The notes: generated by a model not told the origin, from the sequence alone. A stretch of 64,000 bases of DNA from Senegalia massiliensis (GCF_900626135.1 NZ_LR130786.1:1-64000), one strand, 5' to 3'. Shown: positions 34,552 through 43,518, counted from the stretch's first letter. Numbers and translations: made by a program.

Positions 34552-34755
34552 TTATGCTTCTTTTTTATTTAGTTTTTGTTTTTTATCTTTATTTTTCTTT
34601 TTTCTAACATTTATTAATCCGCCAATTTTACCAGTTTCCTTTGCAGTTAATCCCCCCCATCCAAGTTTCTTAACTTTATCTGTTAATCCTAATTCCTCAG
34701 CAATTTCATATTTCATCTTATCTTCAGGGGTCTCCTTTTTCTTTTTTTTAGCCAT
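34552..34755 (-). CDS. Divergent alpha/beta-type small acid-soluble spore protein
   Basis: A 67-residue, Lys-rich protein. The middle, YEIAEELGLTDKVKKLGWGG then LTAKETGKIGGLINVRKK, matches the SASP alpha/beta pattern (E-(I/L)-A-x-E-(L/F)-G and L-(T/S)-x-(K/R)-x-x-G-x-x-G-G). The tails are unusually lysine-rich. SASPs coat spore DNA. The start at 34755 has AGGAGG 6 nt ahead; an upstream in-frame ATG at 34866 would add an unrelated hydrophobic stretch and is rejected. Probably cotranscribed with the methyltransferase gene. Confidence 0.78.
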   Translation of the reverse strand: MAKKKKKETPEDKMKYEIAEELGLTDKVKKLGWGGLTAKETGKIGGLINVRKKKNKDKKQKLNKKEA

Positions 34756-34840
34756 TTTATACCTCCTCATCATTATTATGAGAAAATATAAATGAAAATA
34801 TACTCTTGATTTTAGTTTAAATAAATGATAAACTAATAGC

Positions 34841-34926
34841 TGTTGGAAAATTACTACTTTTCCCACTCCCCTTTAATAGCGTAAAGCTATTAAATATTAT
34901 GGCCAACTCCCCCAAGTTGGCCTTTT
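34841..34926 (+). ncRNA. Candidate small RNA with C-rich (UCCC) motifs
   Basis: Plus-strand TTGATT (34806-34811) and TAAACT (34829-34834, with TG extension) are 17 nt apart. About 85 nt later a strong terminator ends the unit: GGCCAACT-CCCCCA-AGTTGGCC then seven Ts. Between them lies a perfect 9-bp hairpin TTTAATAGC/GCTATTAAA. No ORF exists on this strand. Unpaired CCCACTCCCC and the terminator loop CTCCCCCA are C-rich, as in Firmicutes sRNAs that target Shine-Dalgarno sequences. Predicted from sequence only. Confidence 0.45.
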
Positions 34927-35847
34927 TTATTTATATGCTAATATATTTAATATTATAAATCCTACAAATGTTATTATAATAGGTATATACTGAAAAAATC
35001 CTTTTTCCTCTAAATTGTTTTCTTCAAAATTTTCAATTTCAACTTTTTTATTTATGGATAATTTCTTATAAAGAAATAACGCAATTGCCCCTGAAAAAAA
35101 TGAAATACCTAATAATAAAAATGATGATGCTAAAAGTGCTGTTGTTTCCGAAACATTAGGACTAACTCCACCAGCTGATTCAGTAACTGCATCTATATTA
35201 CCTAAAAGATATGTTAAGCTCCATGCAACTGCATTATTAGTAGTATGAGCTATAATACCAGATACTAATGAATTCGTTTTATATACTATAAATCCAAAAA
35301 CTACTCCTAAAAACATAGGTCCTAATAAATTCTGAATATTAAAATGAAAAACTCCAAAAAGTAAAGCAGATATAAATATAGCTTTTTTATACCCTTTTCC
35401 TTCATAAGATTTCATCATAAATCCTCTAAACATAACCTCTTCACATATTCCTGGAGTTACAGCTATTATAAACAATCCTAACAAATAAAAACTACTGGAA
35501 GTTGGTGTGGGTATAGGATTTGGTTTTAATTCACTAAATAAACTTATAAGTATTAACATTATAGAGTTAAAAAATGCTCCTAAAGGATATATTAATATAG
35601 TTATTAATATTATCAACAATCCATCTTTCACTTTTATTTTATTTAATCTTAAAACCTCTTTTATGTTATAATTTTTAATTTTCAAATATATAATTACAGG
35701 TAATAATATTAATATATACTCTGTTATAATAAGTCCTGAAAATAAATCATAAGACTGTGCCATACCACCAATAGTAAGTAATAAAACAGCAATAATTAAA
35801 TAAAAAATATTAGTTTCTAATATTTTAGGTCTATTTATTTTTTCCAT
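34927..35847 (-). CDS. CPBP family intramembrane metalloprotease
   Basis: A 306-residue membrane protein with about seven or eight helices. The Abi/CPBP signature is intact: PGICEEVMFRGFMM (E-E-x3-R, near residue 138), FGVFHFNIQN (H near 165) and a later N-rich helix AHTTNNAVAW. It resembles prenyl protease-like Rce1/CPBP enzymes; the substrate is unknown. AAGGAGATAAT precedes the ATG. It is followed by a hairpin whose T-run is on the opposite strand. Confidence 0.9.
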   Translation of the reverse strand: MEKINRPKILETNIFYLIIAVLLLTIGGMAQSYDLFSGLIITEYILILLPVIIYLKIKNYNIKEVLRLNKIKVKDGLLIILITILIYPLGAFFNSIMLILISLFSELKPNPIPTPTSSSFYLLGLFIIAVTPGICEEVMFRGFMMKSYEGKGYKKAIFISALLFGVFHFNIQNLLGPMFLGVVFGFIVYKTNSLVSGIIAHTTNNAVAWSLTYLLGNIDAVTESAGGVSPNVSETTALLASSFLLLGISFFSGAIALFLYKKLSINKKVEIENFEENNLEEKGFFQYIPIIITFVGFIILNILAYK

Positions 35848-35894
35848 ATTATCTCCTTAAAATAAGTATTATAAATAAGCATTAATATTAATGC

Positions 35895-36419
35895 TTATTT
35901 ATCTTCAAAAACAAATATATCTTCTACATTTCTATAGTAATCTCCATAATTTAAACCATATCCTGCTATAAATAAATCTGGTATTCTAAAACCATAATAG
36001 TCAGGTTCAATTTCTACTTCTCTTCTTTCTGGTTTATCTAAAAGAACACATGACTTTACAGACTTTGGATTTCTTTCTATTAAATATTCTATAATGAATT
36101 TCATAGTATTGCCTGAATCGACAATATCATCTACTACTAATATATCATAAGCTTCTATATTTGCATGTAAATCATTAACTATTTTAACTTTACCTGAAGA
36201 TTGCTCTTGATTTCCATAGCTAGATGTTGTCATAAATTCCACTCTTACTTTTAAATCTATTTTTCTAACTAAATCCGCTGTAAAAATAAAACTGCCTTTC
36301 AATAAAGAAACTACCAAGAGATTTTTGTCCTTATAATCATTTGTAATTATTTGTCCTAACTCTTTTACTTTGTCAGCTATCTCTTCTTTTGAAATAACTA
36401 CTTTACATTTTTCATCCAT
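35895..36419 (-). CDS. hpt: Hypoxanthine phosphoribosyltransferase
   Basis: A 174-residue purine-salvage enzyme. The PRPP-binding loop DILVVDDIVDSGNTMKFII (about 95-113), the VSLLKGSFIFTADL motif near 40, and the C-terminal KPERREVEIEPDYYGFRIPDLFIAGYGLNY are diagnostic of HPRT. It makes IMP/GMP from the bases and PRPP. Normal length; ATG at 36419. Confidence 0.95.
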   Translation of the reverse strand: MDEKCKVVISKEEIADKVKELGQIITNDYKDKNLLVVSLLKGSFIFTADLVRKIDLKVRVEFMTTSSYGNQEQSSGKVKIVNDLHANIEAYDILVVDDIVDSGNTMKFIIEYLIERNPKSVKSCVLLDKPERREVEIEPDYYGFRIPDLFIAGYGLNYGDYYRNVEDIFVFEDK

Positions 36420-36511
36420 GAAATCAACTCCTAGTATTCTTATATTAATCTAATTTTAAATTATTTAATGACTATTTTATTCCAATTCATTTATCATGTC
36501 AATACTGTTAA

Positions 36512-36652
36512 TTAATCGTCATTAATTCCACTTAAATAATTTCTTATTCTTTTTAACTCAAACAATATTTTATTTAATGTATATTGAATTGAAGCTCCTA
36601 TTATAAGTATTATTAATGCAAATATTAATTTAAATTCTATGTTAAAATCCAT
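36512..36652 (-). CDS. Small single-helix membrane protein, 46 residues
   Basis: A short ORF missed by length cut-offs. AAGGAGGTGTAAAA lies immediately before its ATG at the right distance. One membrane helix (about 8-24, LIFALIILIIGASIQYT) is followed by a charged helix LNKILFELKRIRNYLSG. No terminator separates it from hpt downstream. Family and function are not recognised. Confidence 0.65.
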   Translation of the reverse strand: MDFNIEFKLIFALIILIIGASIQYTLNKILFELKRIRNYLSGINDD

Positions 36653-36681
36653 TTTTACACCTCCTTATATATATTATAACA

Positions 36682-36705
36682 AAAACAGCCATTAATGGCT
36701 GTTTT
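36682..36705 (-). terminator. Terminator of the SSB-like gene
   Basis: A perfect 24-nt palindrome AAAACAGCCATT/AATGGCTGTTTT immediately after the SSB-like stop. Confidence 0.85.
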
Positions 36706-36707
36706 AT

Positions 36708-37418
36708 TTAATATGCTTCTGATTTTAAATTTGATTTATATATTTCATCTTCATTTTCATCTTCATTGTTTTCTCTATTATTATCATTTTTTATATATTC
36801 TAGTTTTGAGATAGATACTTCAAAGGCCATTTTATTTACTACACTTCCATCTGAAAGTCTTTTTTGATATTCACGACTTTGTATTCTCCCCCATATTTTT
36901 ATATGATCACCGATTTCTAAATTTTCACAAAATCTTGCATTTCTTCCCCATGCAATACAAGGAATATAATCTGATTTGTTATAAGCTCTATTAACAGCTA
37001 TTAGAATATCAGTTATCTCTCTTCCAAAAGGAGTTGTTCTATAAATGGGTTTTTTACATATAAATCCATCTAAATAAATTTCATTTGGCCTTTTAATTTT
37101 TTCTTGATATTCTTCTTCACAAGGTATGTATAAATCTCTAGCAAAAATAGTTAATATTAATTTATTATGACCATTATTATACCTATTATAAGACCTTAAT
37201 TGTCCTTCAACTATAATAGTTTTCCCTACCTCAATATCCAAGTCTATTAACAATCTTTCTGATACAGTTACAGGCAATATATCAGTATGTTCACTTAAAC
37301 GAGGGATCTCAATATTATAAATATAAAAAGATTCCCCATACATTTCATGACTGAATACCTTGTCTTCAACCACCTTTCCCACAATAGTTACTGAGTTGCT
37401 ATTTGCAACATTCTCCAT
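36708..37418 (-). CDS. SSB-like protein with tandem OB folds
   Basis: A 236-residue protein in which the C-terminal half clearly matches single-stranded DNA-binding protein (IYLDGFICKKPIYRTTPFGR, then YIPCIAWGRNARFCENLEIG and IKIWGRIQSREYQKR). The N-terminal half (residues 5-105; VTIVGKVVEDKVFSHE, IIVEGQLRSYNRY) is a second, divergent OB fold with the same layout. The C-terminus is acidic (ENNEDENEDE) but lacks the DDDIPF-type tip of canonical SSB. It is probably an accessory clostridial SSB rather than the replication SSB. Confidence 0.82.
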   Translation of the reverse strand: MENVANSNSVTIVGKVVEDKVFSHEMYGESFYIYNIEIPRLSEHTDILPVTVSERLLIDLDIEVGKTIIVEGQLRSYNRYNNGHNKLILTIFARDLYIPCEEEYQEKIKRPNEIYLDGFICKKPIYRTTPFGREITDILIAVNRAYNKSDYIPCIAWGRNARFCENLEIGDHIKIWGRIQSREYQKRLSDGSVVNKMAFEVSISKLEYIKNDNNRENNEDENEDEIYKSNLKSEAY

Positions 37419-37597
37419 AAATGCCCCACTTCCTTTCCTATTCTTATGTGATTTTGGATCCTAAAATAATATTATTCATTGAATATTATAATTATGAATA
37501 ATTATTTTAATTTTATCCTTATCAGTAGTAATGAATATTAACCCCCTAAATTTAATATTAGACATAAGTTCTAAAATTCCTTTTTTTATATAAATAA

Positions 37598-37632
37598 AAA
37601 TAGTAGAAATTTCTAAGAAATTTCTACTATTT
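37598..37632 (-). terminator. Terminator of the Mur ligase gene
   Basis: A perfect 16-bp stem (37598-37613 with 37617-37632), 3-nt loop and T-rich tail on the minus strand. The Mur ligase stop lies inside it. Confidence 0.85.
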
Positions 37633-39046
37633 GTTTAAATATCTCGTTTCCTTTATTCATTCCTTGTGAACCTAATAAAAGAATTATATCATCTTTATTT
37701 GCATAATTTATAGCTTTTTCAATTGAGCAATAAAGATTATCATAAAGTTTATATTCAACTCCATATTCACTAAATGTATTTTTATATTGATTTACTTCAT
37801 CCTCATTAACCATATCATTAATATCTACAATATCATCACTTAAAGTAATAATTATTTTAGGTTTATTTAACACTTCATACCAGGAAGCTAAAATATAAGC
37901 ATTTTCTTTATTTATTTTTACTCCCCTATTACCTCTGATAGCATTTACTATTATTATTTTATTGTATTTTAAACTTCTTACTCTATCTAATACTGCTTGA
38001 TAACTTGCTGGATTATGACAAAAGTCATCTATTACAATAAAGTTATTGTCATATATTTTTTCGAATCTTCTTGAAATATTTTTTATATTTGAAAGTGCTT
38101 TTTTTATAATGTTAATATCAATATCATAATATAAAGCACAAGATATGGCTGCTAAGCTATTATAAACATTATAAATCCCAGATACATTCATAAATATATT
38201 AAACTCTTGTGGTTCATATTCATTTCCTTTATTTGAAATTATACTTCTTTGAATACACACAGTAAAACTTAAATTTTCATCCATTTGTATGCTAGATGCA
38301 GTTATACTTGACTTTGAATTAAGTCCATAAGCTATAGTTAAAACGTGATTGTTTCCTTCCAAAATTCTCTTTGAATTATTATCATCTATATTAATTATTG
38401 CTAATTTATTTTTATCTAATGAATTAAATAATATTTTCTTGCTATTTAAATAATCTTCAAATGAATCATGAAAATCCATATGATCTATATCTATGTTTGT
38501 TAAAATAGCAACATCAAAATTGATTCCATATGTTCTATACAGCTTCAATGCATGTGATGAAACTTCCATTATAACAAATTCTATATTTTGCTTTTTAAGT
38601 CTAAATAATATTTCATATAATTTTTCAGAATCAGGCGTGGTCATATTAATATCAATATATTCATCATTTATTTTTAAGCCTAATGAACCTATAAGTGCAG
38701 TTTTTTTATTAGCCTCTTTAAAAATATCATCTATTAAATGAGTAGTTGTTGTTTTTCCATTTGTTCCAGTTACCCCTATGATAGTCATATTCTCTGTAGG
38801 ATAATCATAAAACTCATTTAAAAGTTCTGCCAACTTAATTCGTGAATTTTCAACTTTTATTATAGGAATTTCTTTATTTTTAATATCTTTTTCCGTATAT
38901 ATTATAACTGCACCGTTATTTATAGCTTCATCTATGTAATCATTCCCATCAAATCTTTGACCACATATAGCTACAAATATAAAACCTTTTTTTACTTTTT
39001 TTGAGTTACCTGTTATTCCTAGTATTTTTTTATTCATTATATGCAT
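37613..39046 (-). CDS. Mur ligase family protein (MurE-like paralog)
   Basis: A 477-residue ATP-dependent ligase like UDP-MurNAc-tripeptide synthetase. The N-terminal UDP-binding domain has GFIFVAICGQRFDGNDYI, the P-loop is VTGTNGKTTTTHL (about 92-104), the middle contains MEVSSHALKLYR and LTNIDIDHMDFHDSF, and the C-terminal domain starts near FEKIYDNNFIVIDDFCHNP. The amino-acid-selecting D-N-P-R (DAP) or equivalent motif expected near residue 405 is not present; the position reads LSDDIVDIND. It lies outside a dcw cluster beside a deacetylase, so I regard it as a paralog with an unknown substrate and give no symbol. Confidence 0.8.
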   Translation of the reverse strand: MHIMNKKILGITGNSKKVKKGFIFVAICGQRFDGNDYIDEAINNGAVIIYTEKDIKNKEIPIIKVENSRIKLAELLNEFYDYPTENMTIIGVTGTNGKTTTTHLIDDIFKEANKKTALIGSLGLKINDEYIDINMTTPDSEKLYEILFRLKKQNIEFVIMEVSSHALKLYRTYGINFDVAILTNIDIDHMDFHDSFEDYLNSKKILFNSLDKNKLAIINIDDNNSKRILEGNNHVLTIAYGLNSKSSITASSIQMDENLSFTVCIQRSIISNKGNEYEPQEFNIFMNVSGIYNVYNSLAAISCALYYDIDINIIKKALSNIKNISRRFEKIYDNNFIVIDDFCHNPASYQAVLDRVRSLKYNKIIIVNAIRGNRGVKINKENAYILASWYEVLNKPKIIITLSDDIVDINDMVNEDEVNQYKNTFSEYGVEYKLYDNLYCSIEKAINYANKDDIILLLGSQGMNKGNEIFKQIVEIS

Positions 39047-39116
39047 TTTAAATCTCCTCTATAAAGTAAATTGCAATTATTATCTTTAGTTTTCACAATT
39101 ATTATACCAATAAATA

Positions 39117-39878
39117 TTACTTTTTATATTGTATCCCTCTATGATCTATATAATAATCTTTTTTGTATATAACTTCAGAAATAGGTACTATTTCATATCC
39201 TTTTTCTTTTAGCTCTTTTAATATAATAGGTAAATATCCTGTTACATATTTAGCATTATTATGAAATAAAATAATTGATCCTGAATTTATATCTTTTATA
39301 ACTCTATCTACTACAGGTTGAACTCCTTTTTCCTTCCAATCTAAAGAATCTATACTCCATTGTATTACATGATAATTATTTTTATTAGAAACTTCAATCA
39401 ACCTATTATTATAATCTCCATAAGGTGGTCTAAATAATACAGTAGTTTTTCCTGTCAATTTGTGTATTTTTTCTTCTGTTTTTTTTAATTCCTCTACTAT
39501 CTGCTTTTCACTTAGTTCAGACATATATGGATGACTTGAGGAATGGTTTCCAATCTCATGCCCTCTTTTATCAATTTCTTTGACTAATTCTGGATATTTA
39601 TCTACCCAAAACTCTACTAAAAAAAATGTAGTTTTAATATTATTTTCATCTAAAATATCTAGAATTTCTTTAGTAAATTCATCTCCCCAAGCTGCATCAA
39701 AACTTATGGCAACTTTTTTATCATCTCTATCCACTCCATATATTGGTAGCTTTTTATCAGTAGAAAATACTTCTGCTATATTTGGATCCGAACTTTTTAT
39801 GAATATTATACTCAATACTAATAAAATTATTGAAAATAAAATTATAATATTAATCTTTTTAAATAAATATTTTTTCAC
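39117..39878 (-). CDS. Membrane-anchored polysaccharide deacetylase (PdaB-like)
   Basis: A 253-residue NodB-family enzyme with one N-terminal anchor helix (about 8-26). The NodB domain shows VAISFDAAWGDEF (catalytic Asp pair modified as D-A-A-W-G-D, as in PdaB), GHEIGNHSSSHPYM (metal-binding H-x4-H), RPPYGDYN and the C-terminal SGSIILFHNNAKYV. PdaB-type proteins act on peptidoglycan in spores. I chose the GTG at 39878, 7 nt after GGGGTG; the GTG at 39887 lies inside that site. Adjacent to the Mur ligase paralog. Confidence 0.87.
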   Translation of the reverse strand: MKKYLFKKINIIILFSIILLVLSIIFIKSSDPNIAEVFSTDKKLPIYGVDRDDKKVAISFDAAWGDEFTKEILDILDENNIKTTFFLVEFWVDKYPELVKEIDKRGHEIGNHSSSHPYMSELSEKQIVEELKKTEEKIHKLTGKTTVLFRPPYGDYNNRLIEVSNKNNYHVIQWSIDSLDWKEKGVQPVVDRVIKDINSGSIILFHNNAKYVTGYLPIILKELKEKGYEIVPISEVIYKKDYYIDHRGIQYKK

Positions 39879-39949
39879 ATATATCACCCCATATATTATA
39901 ATTACTATATTATATTAGGTGATATGCTAAATTAGTAATATAAAAAAAT

Positions 39950-41089
39950 TTAATGCTTACTACTTGTCTTTTTATTAATCTTGTTATAAAGATTAGATGC
40001 TACTATGGCTGTTATAGGTACTGTAAATATAAGACCTATACTTCCTGCTAAGGCTCTTAATATTTCAGATGCTATCATATCTCTATTTATAATATCAATT
40101 ATATTGAAGTCATGTGCCATGAATAAAAGCATCAAATGTATGGAACCGCCAGAATAAGCTAATATCAACGTATTAGACATAGTTCCCATTATATCTTTAC
40201 CTACATTCATTCCTGATTTTATTAATTGTTTTGTTGTCATTTCAGGATTAGCTATTTTAATTTCATTTATTGATGAAGCTATTGACATACTCACATCCAT
40301 TACAGCTCCTAAAGCTCCTAATATTATTCCAGAAAATAATATTCCTTTAAAATTAAATGAATCTCCTTGTTCAACTAAACTTAACATTTGAGCTTCTTCT
40401 GTTCCAAGTCCAGTAAGACTTGCTAATTCACTAATAATAAGTGTAATAAGTCCTGCAACTAATACTCCACCAGTTGTTCCGATTATTGCAGCTAAGGCTT
40501 TTCTATTAAAACCTGAAATTATTACAAGAGTAACAGTAATTATACAAATAGAAACTATAATAGATAAATAAATTGGACTATATCCTTTTAATATAAGAGG
40601 TAACATTATTTTTAGTACTGCAAAAGCAGTTATTAATAATGTTATTATAGCTTTTAATCCTTTTAATCCTCCAATAATCAAAAGTAATAGAAAGAATATA
40701 ATACCTAAATATAGAAGGTATTTATCACGTGCAATTTCTGATATGTACCCTTGAATTATTTCTCCACTTTCATCTTTTTCTAAGTATACTAATACATCAT
40801 CATTTTCTTCTACAACTATATTATAAGCAAACATACTATCAACATGATTTTCTACTATTATTTTTTCACCTTTATCTTCACCACTTGTAATTTCCAATTC
40901 AATGGTTTGTATTGTTGTTGTTTCCCCTTCTGCATAAGAGGTCTCTTGTTCATCTTCAGATAATATTTCAAGAACTTTCGCTCTTACAGGTTCTGGTTTT
41001 TCTTCTGCATTTTGATCAGCAAATACAACATTAAAATTAACAAATATCATTGTAATTAAAATTATAAATACAAATATTTTTTTATCCAT
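39950..41089 (-). CDS. YibE/F family membrane protein
   Basis: A 379-residue protein with an N-terminal signal-like helix (about 5-24), an extracytoplasmic beta-rich domain (about 30-115, AEEKPEPVRAKVLEILSED), then seven or eight membrane helices containing the YibE/F core AIIGTTGGVLVAGLITLII, LGALGAVMDVSMSIASSINEI and a C-terminal FTVPITAIVASNLYNK. Family function is unknown. I chose the ATG at 41089 with AAAGGAG upstream; the ATG at 41134 precedes that site. Next to the plus-strand Na/Pi transporter gene. Confidence 0.88.
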   Translation of the reverse strand: MDKKIFVFIILITMIFVNFNVVFADQNAEEKPEPVRAKVLEILSEDEQETSYAEGETTTIQTIELEITSGEDKGEKIIVENHVDSMFAYNIVVEENDDVLVYLEKDESGEIIQGYISEIARDKYLLYLGIIFFLLLLIIGGLKGLKAIITLLITAFAVLKIMLPLILKGYSPIYLSIIVSICIITVTLVIISGFNRKALAAIIGTTGGVLVAGLITLIISELASLTGLGTEEAQMLSLVEQGDSFNFKGILFSGIILGALGAVMDVSMSIASSINEIKIANPEMTTKQLIKSGMNVGKDIMGTMSNTLILAYSGGSIHLMLLFMAHDFNIIDIINRDMIASEILRALAGSIGLIFTVPITAIVASNLYNKINKKTSSKH

Positions 41090-41236
41090 AGTATTCTTCT
41101 CTCCTTTTAAAAGAATAATAATATACTTAACCATTAAATCATTGATTCATTCATTAGTCAATAAATATCAAATTTAAATTACTAGAATAATTAGTATTAA
41201 TACATGAATATATTTATTGTATAAGGGGTGAAATAA

Positions 41237-42190
41237 ATGAATATATTCCATGAAACAAATATGAAATCTATTATAGAATTTATATTTGGGTTAACAATTT
41301 TCATATTATCTATAAGACTCTTATCTTCCTACATGGAAAATAATTTAAGTAATAAAATCAAAAATATTTTAACTCATTTTACATATAAAAAATTTAATGG
41401 ATTAATAATAGGTATTCTCATAACAATAATAGTTCAAAGTAGTAGTTTAGTTATTGTACTTGTGATTATATTAGCTCATAGTAATGTATTAGATATAAAA
41501 AAGGCATTACCAATTGTATTAGGTTCAAATATTGGCACAACATTCACAGGACAGATTACAGCCTTTAATGTTGAAAGTATTTTACCTATAATAATACTCT
41601 CAGGTTTAATATTATACCTATATAGCACAAATAATAAATATAGATTAGCAGGTAGTTTTATATTATGTATATCTTTTATTTTTATAGGAATAGAACTTAT
41701 GGGTTCATCATTGTATAAAGTTACAAGCTCTAATTATATATTAAAAAATATAGGATACGTATATGATAGTAAAATTAACTCTATATTATTTGGTTCTTTT
41801 TTTAGTGCTTTGATTCATAGTAGCTCAACATCTATTGTGCTGCTACAATTAATAAGTGAAAAAGAAATAATTCCACTATTATCTTCTATATATATATTAT
41901 TTGGATTAAACATAGGTACATCTATTGATGCAATAATAGCAGGCATAAGTACTAATAATTATGGTAGAAGAATCGCTTTATTTCATCTCTTATTTAATAT
42001 GCTTGGTGTCATAATATTTTTTTACTTAGGAAACCTATTAAAAGACTTAGTATTAATTTTATCACCTTATAATATTTCAAGACAAATAGCAAATGCACAT
42101 ACTATTTTCAACATAACTATAGTTATATTAATATTTCCATTTATTGATTATATTTCTGATACTCTTAATCCAAAAAAATTAGGTAGTTAA
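41237..42190 (+). CDS. Na/Pi cotransporter family protein
   Basis: A 317-residue membrane protein with two inverted repeats of the NptA/PNaS family. The two Q/H-S-S-S motifs are visible: TIIVQSSSLVIVLVII near residue 65 and SALIHSSSTSIVLLQLI near residue 194, each followed by G-x-N-I-G-T (LGSNIGTTFTG; FGLNIGTSIDA). It is expected to couple Na+ to phosphate uptake. It lacks the C-terminal PhoU-like domain of the longer members. GGGGTG precedes the ATG; it ends at a shared terminator. Confidence 0.88.
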   Translation: MNIFHETNMKSIIEFIFGLTIFILSIRLLSSYMENNLSNKIKNILTHFTYKKFNGLIIGILITIIVQSSSLVIVLVIILAHSNVLDIKKALPIVLGSNIGTTFTGQITAFNVESILPIIILSGLILYLYSTNNKYRLAGSFILCISFIFIGIELMGSSLYKVTSSNYILKNIGYVYDSKINSILFGSFFSALIHSSSTSIVLLQLISEKEIIPLLSSIYILFGLNIGTSIDAIIAGISTNNYGRRIALFHLLFNMLGVIIFFYLGNLLKDLVLILSPYNISRQIANAHTIFNITIVILIFPFIDYISDTLNPKKLGS

Positions 42191-42206
42191 CTACCTAATT
42201 TTTTTC
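42173..42206. terminator. Bidirectional terminator
   Basis: AATTAGGTAGTT/AACTACCTAATT palindrome flanked by A7 and T7, between the Na/Pi transporter and the convergent deacetylase gene. Confidence 0.88.
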
Positions 42207-43301
42207 ATAAATATATAACTCTTTATCTTTTATCTTTGATTTATCAATATTTTGTTCTTCCTCTTTAGGAATAGTTAATATATCAGGAGCACCATCACTA
42301 ATGAATTTTCTAGATGGATTATTTTCAAATCCTTTCATCCAATCATACATACCTACTCCATCTACTTGTGTTTCACTAGCTCGTACTCTTTGAATTCTTA
42401 AAGGGTCAAACTCTTTATCTATAGGCGACACACTTGGTTTCCATCCTACATTTAGAATAGCAATATTTTTATAACTAGTACCATCAAAACTACCTTCTTC
42501 TAAATACTTTTCTAGTGAATCATTTGGCCTTCCTCCATTAGCAAGTGCATAAGTATTAACTTCATAATCTGATACTATAGAATTTATAAACTCTACTTGT
42601 TTTGCAATATATTCTTGCACCTTCTCTTCTGAATTTACATTAGTCATATCATTATGATCTATAGTATGGTTTCCTATATCCATTCCTTTATCTATTATAT
42701 AATTCAACTTATATTCAATTAATTCTGGTTGTCTAAAAGGATTTGTTCCATTTATAAAAAATGTTGCTTCAAGTGGGAAATCTGGATGTTTTTCATGAAA
42801 TTCTTCTAATATTCCTACAGCACTATTTGGATTTACTTGTTTTTCTCCATTATTCTCTATTATATCAAAATTATTTTGTCTTCCATCATCAAAAGTTAAA
42901 ACTACCGGAGTATAACCTGCTTCTGTTGTTATATTATTATTTACTAAATCTTTTAAACTAATAGGTCTGTATCCTTTATCATAAAGTGTTTGTAAGTCTC
43001 TTCTAAAATTTTCATGTGTTCTATCCCATACATCTTCCTTATCAGTTATTCCATGATACATAAGTACCATTATTTCACCATTTTCATTAGGATTTAAAGA
43101 TAAATCAATATCTTCTTTAGTTATTTTTTCTTCTTTTTCTTTATTATTTTCTTCTTTATCCACTTTTGTATCATCATTATTTGTTTGTTTATCTTGATTT
43201 ATATCATTATTATCTGTAGTAGTTTCTTTAGATTCTGATTTACAGCTACTTAAAGTTACTAAAATAAGTAATATCAAAAAAACACTTAAAATTTTTTTCA
43301 T
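42195..43301 (-). CDS. Polysaccharide deacetylase lipoprotein
   Basis: A 368-residue lipoprotein: signal MKKILSVFLILLILVTLSSC with lipobox L-S-S-C (Cys20), then a Asn/Asp/Lys-rich linker (about 21-70) and a NodB domain. Motifs visible are MVLMYHGITDKEDVW, VVLTFDDGRQNNF (catalytic Asp pair), MDIGNHTIDHNDMT (H-x3-H metal motif) and YALANGGRP. It should act outside the cell membrane on wall glycans. Isolated, with its own terminator. Confidence 0.9.
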   Translation of the reverse strand: MKKILSVFLILLILVTLSSCKSESKETTTDNNDINQDKQTNNDDTKVDKEENNKEKEEKITKEDIDLSLNPNENGEIMVLMYHGITDKEDVWDRTHENFRRDLQTLYDKGYRPISLKDLVNNNITTEAGYTPVVLTFDDGRQNNFDIIENNGEKQVNPNSAVGILEEFHEKHPDFPLEATFFINGTNPFRQPELIEYKLNYIIDKGMDIGNHTIDHNDMTNVNSEEKVQEYIAKQVEFINSIVSDYEVNTYALANGGRPNDSLEKYLEEGSFDGTSYKNIAILNVGWKPSVSPIDKEFDPLRIQRVRASETQVDGVGMYDWMKGFENNPSRKFISDGAPDILTIPKEEEQNIDKSKIKDKELYIYEKN

Positions 43302-43518
43302 ATTTTCCCTCTTTTCTTATGTTTTTATTCTACAATTTATTATATCAAATATCCATATACTATTAAAATATATATCTTTATTACAAATTTAATAATATGT
43401 AATATATCTATTTTTTATATTTTTGCTCATTAACTTCCAGTATCTTTTTTTGACATTCAGGTTATATTAATATTACAACAGAAAAAGTTGTATATCAAAA
43501 TTTTAGGAGGTCTTTAAA

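Noticed and set aside
34756-34866. N-terminal extension of the SASP-like protein from an ATG at 34866
   Set aside because: The extra 37 residues are hydrophobic and unrelated, and AGGAGG sits directly before the inner ATG at 34755.
37477-37566. A 29-codon minus-strand frame between the SSB-like and Mur ligase genes
   Set aside because: It has an ATG but no ribosome binding site and no family resemblance; the 190-bp gap is treated as upstream region of the SSB-like gene.
43302-43518. Sigma-G promoter of the SASP gene
   Set aside because: A sigma-G site is expected, but no pair of hexamers with convincing match and spacing could be picked; a nearby TTGACA has no good -10.
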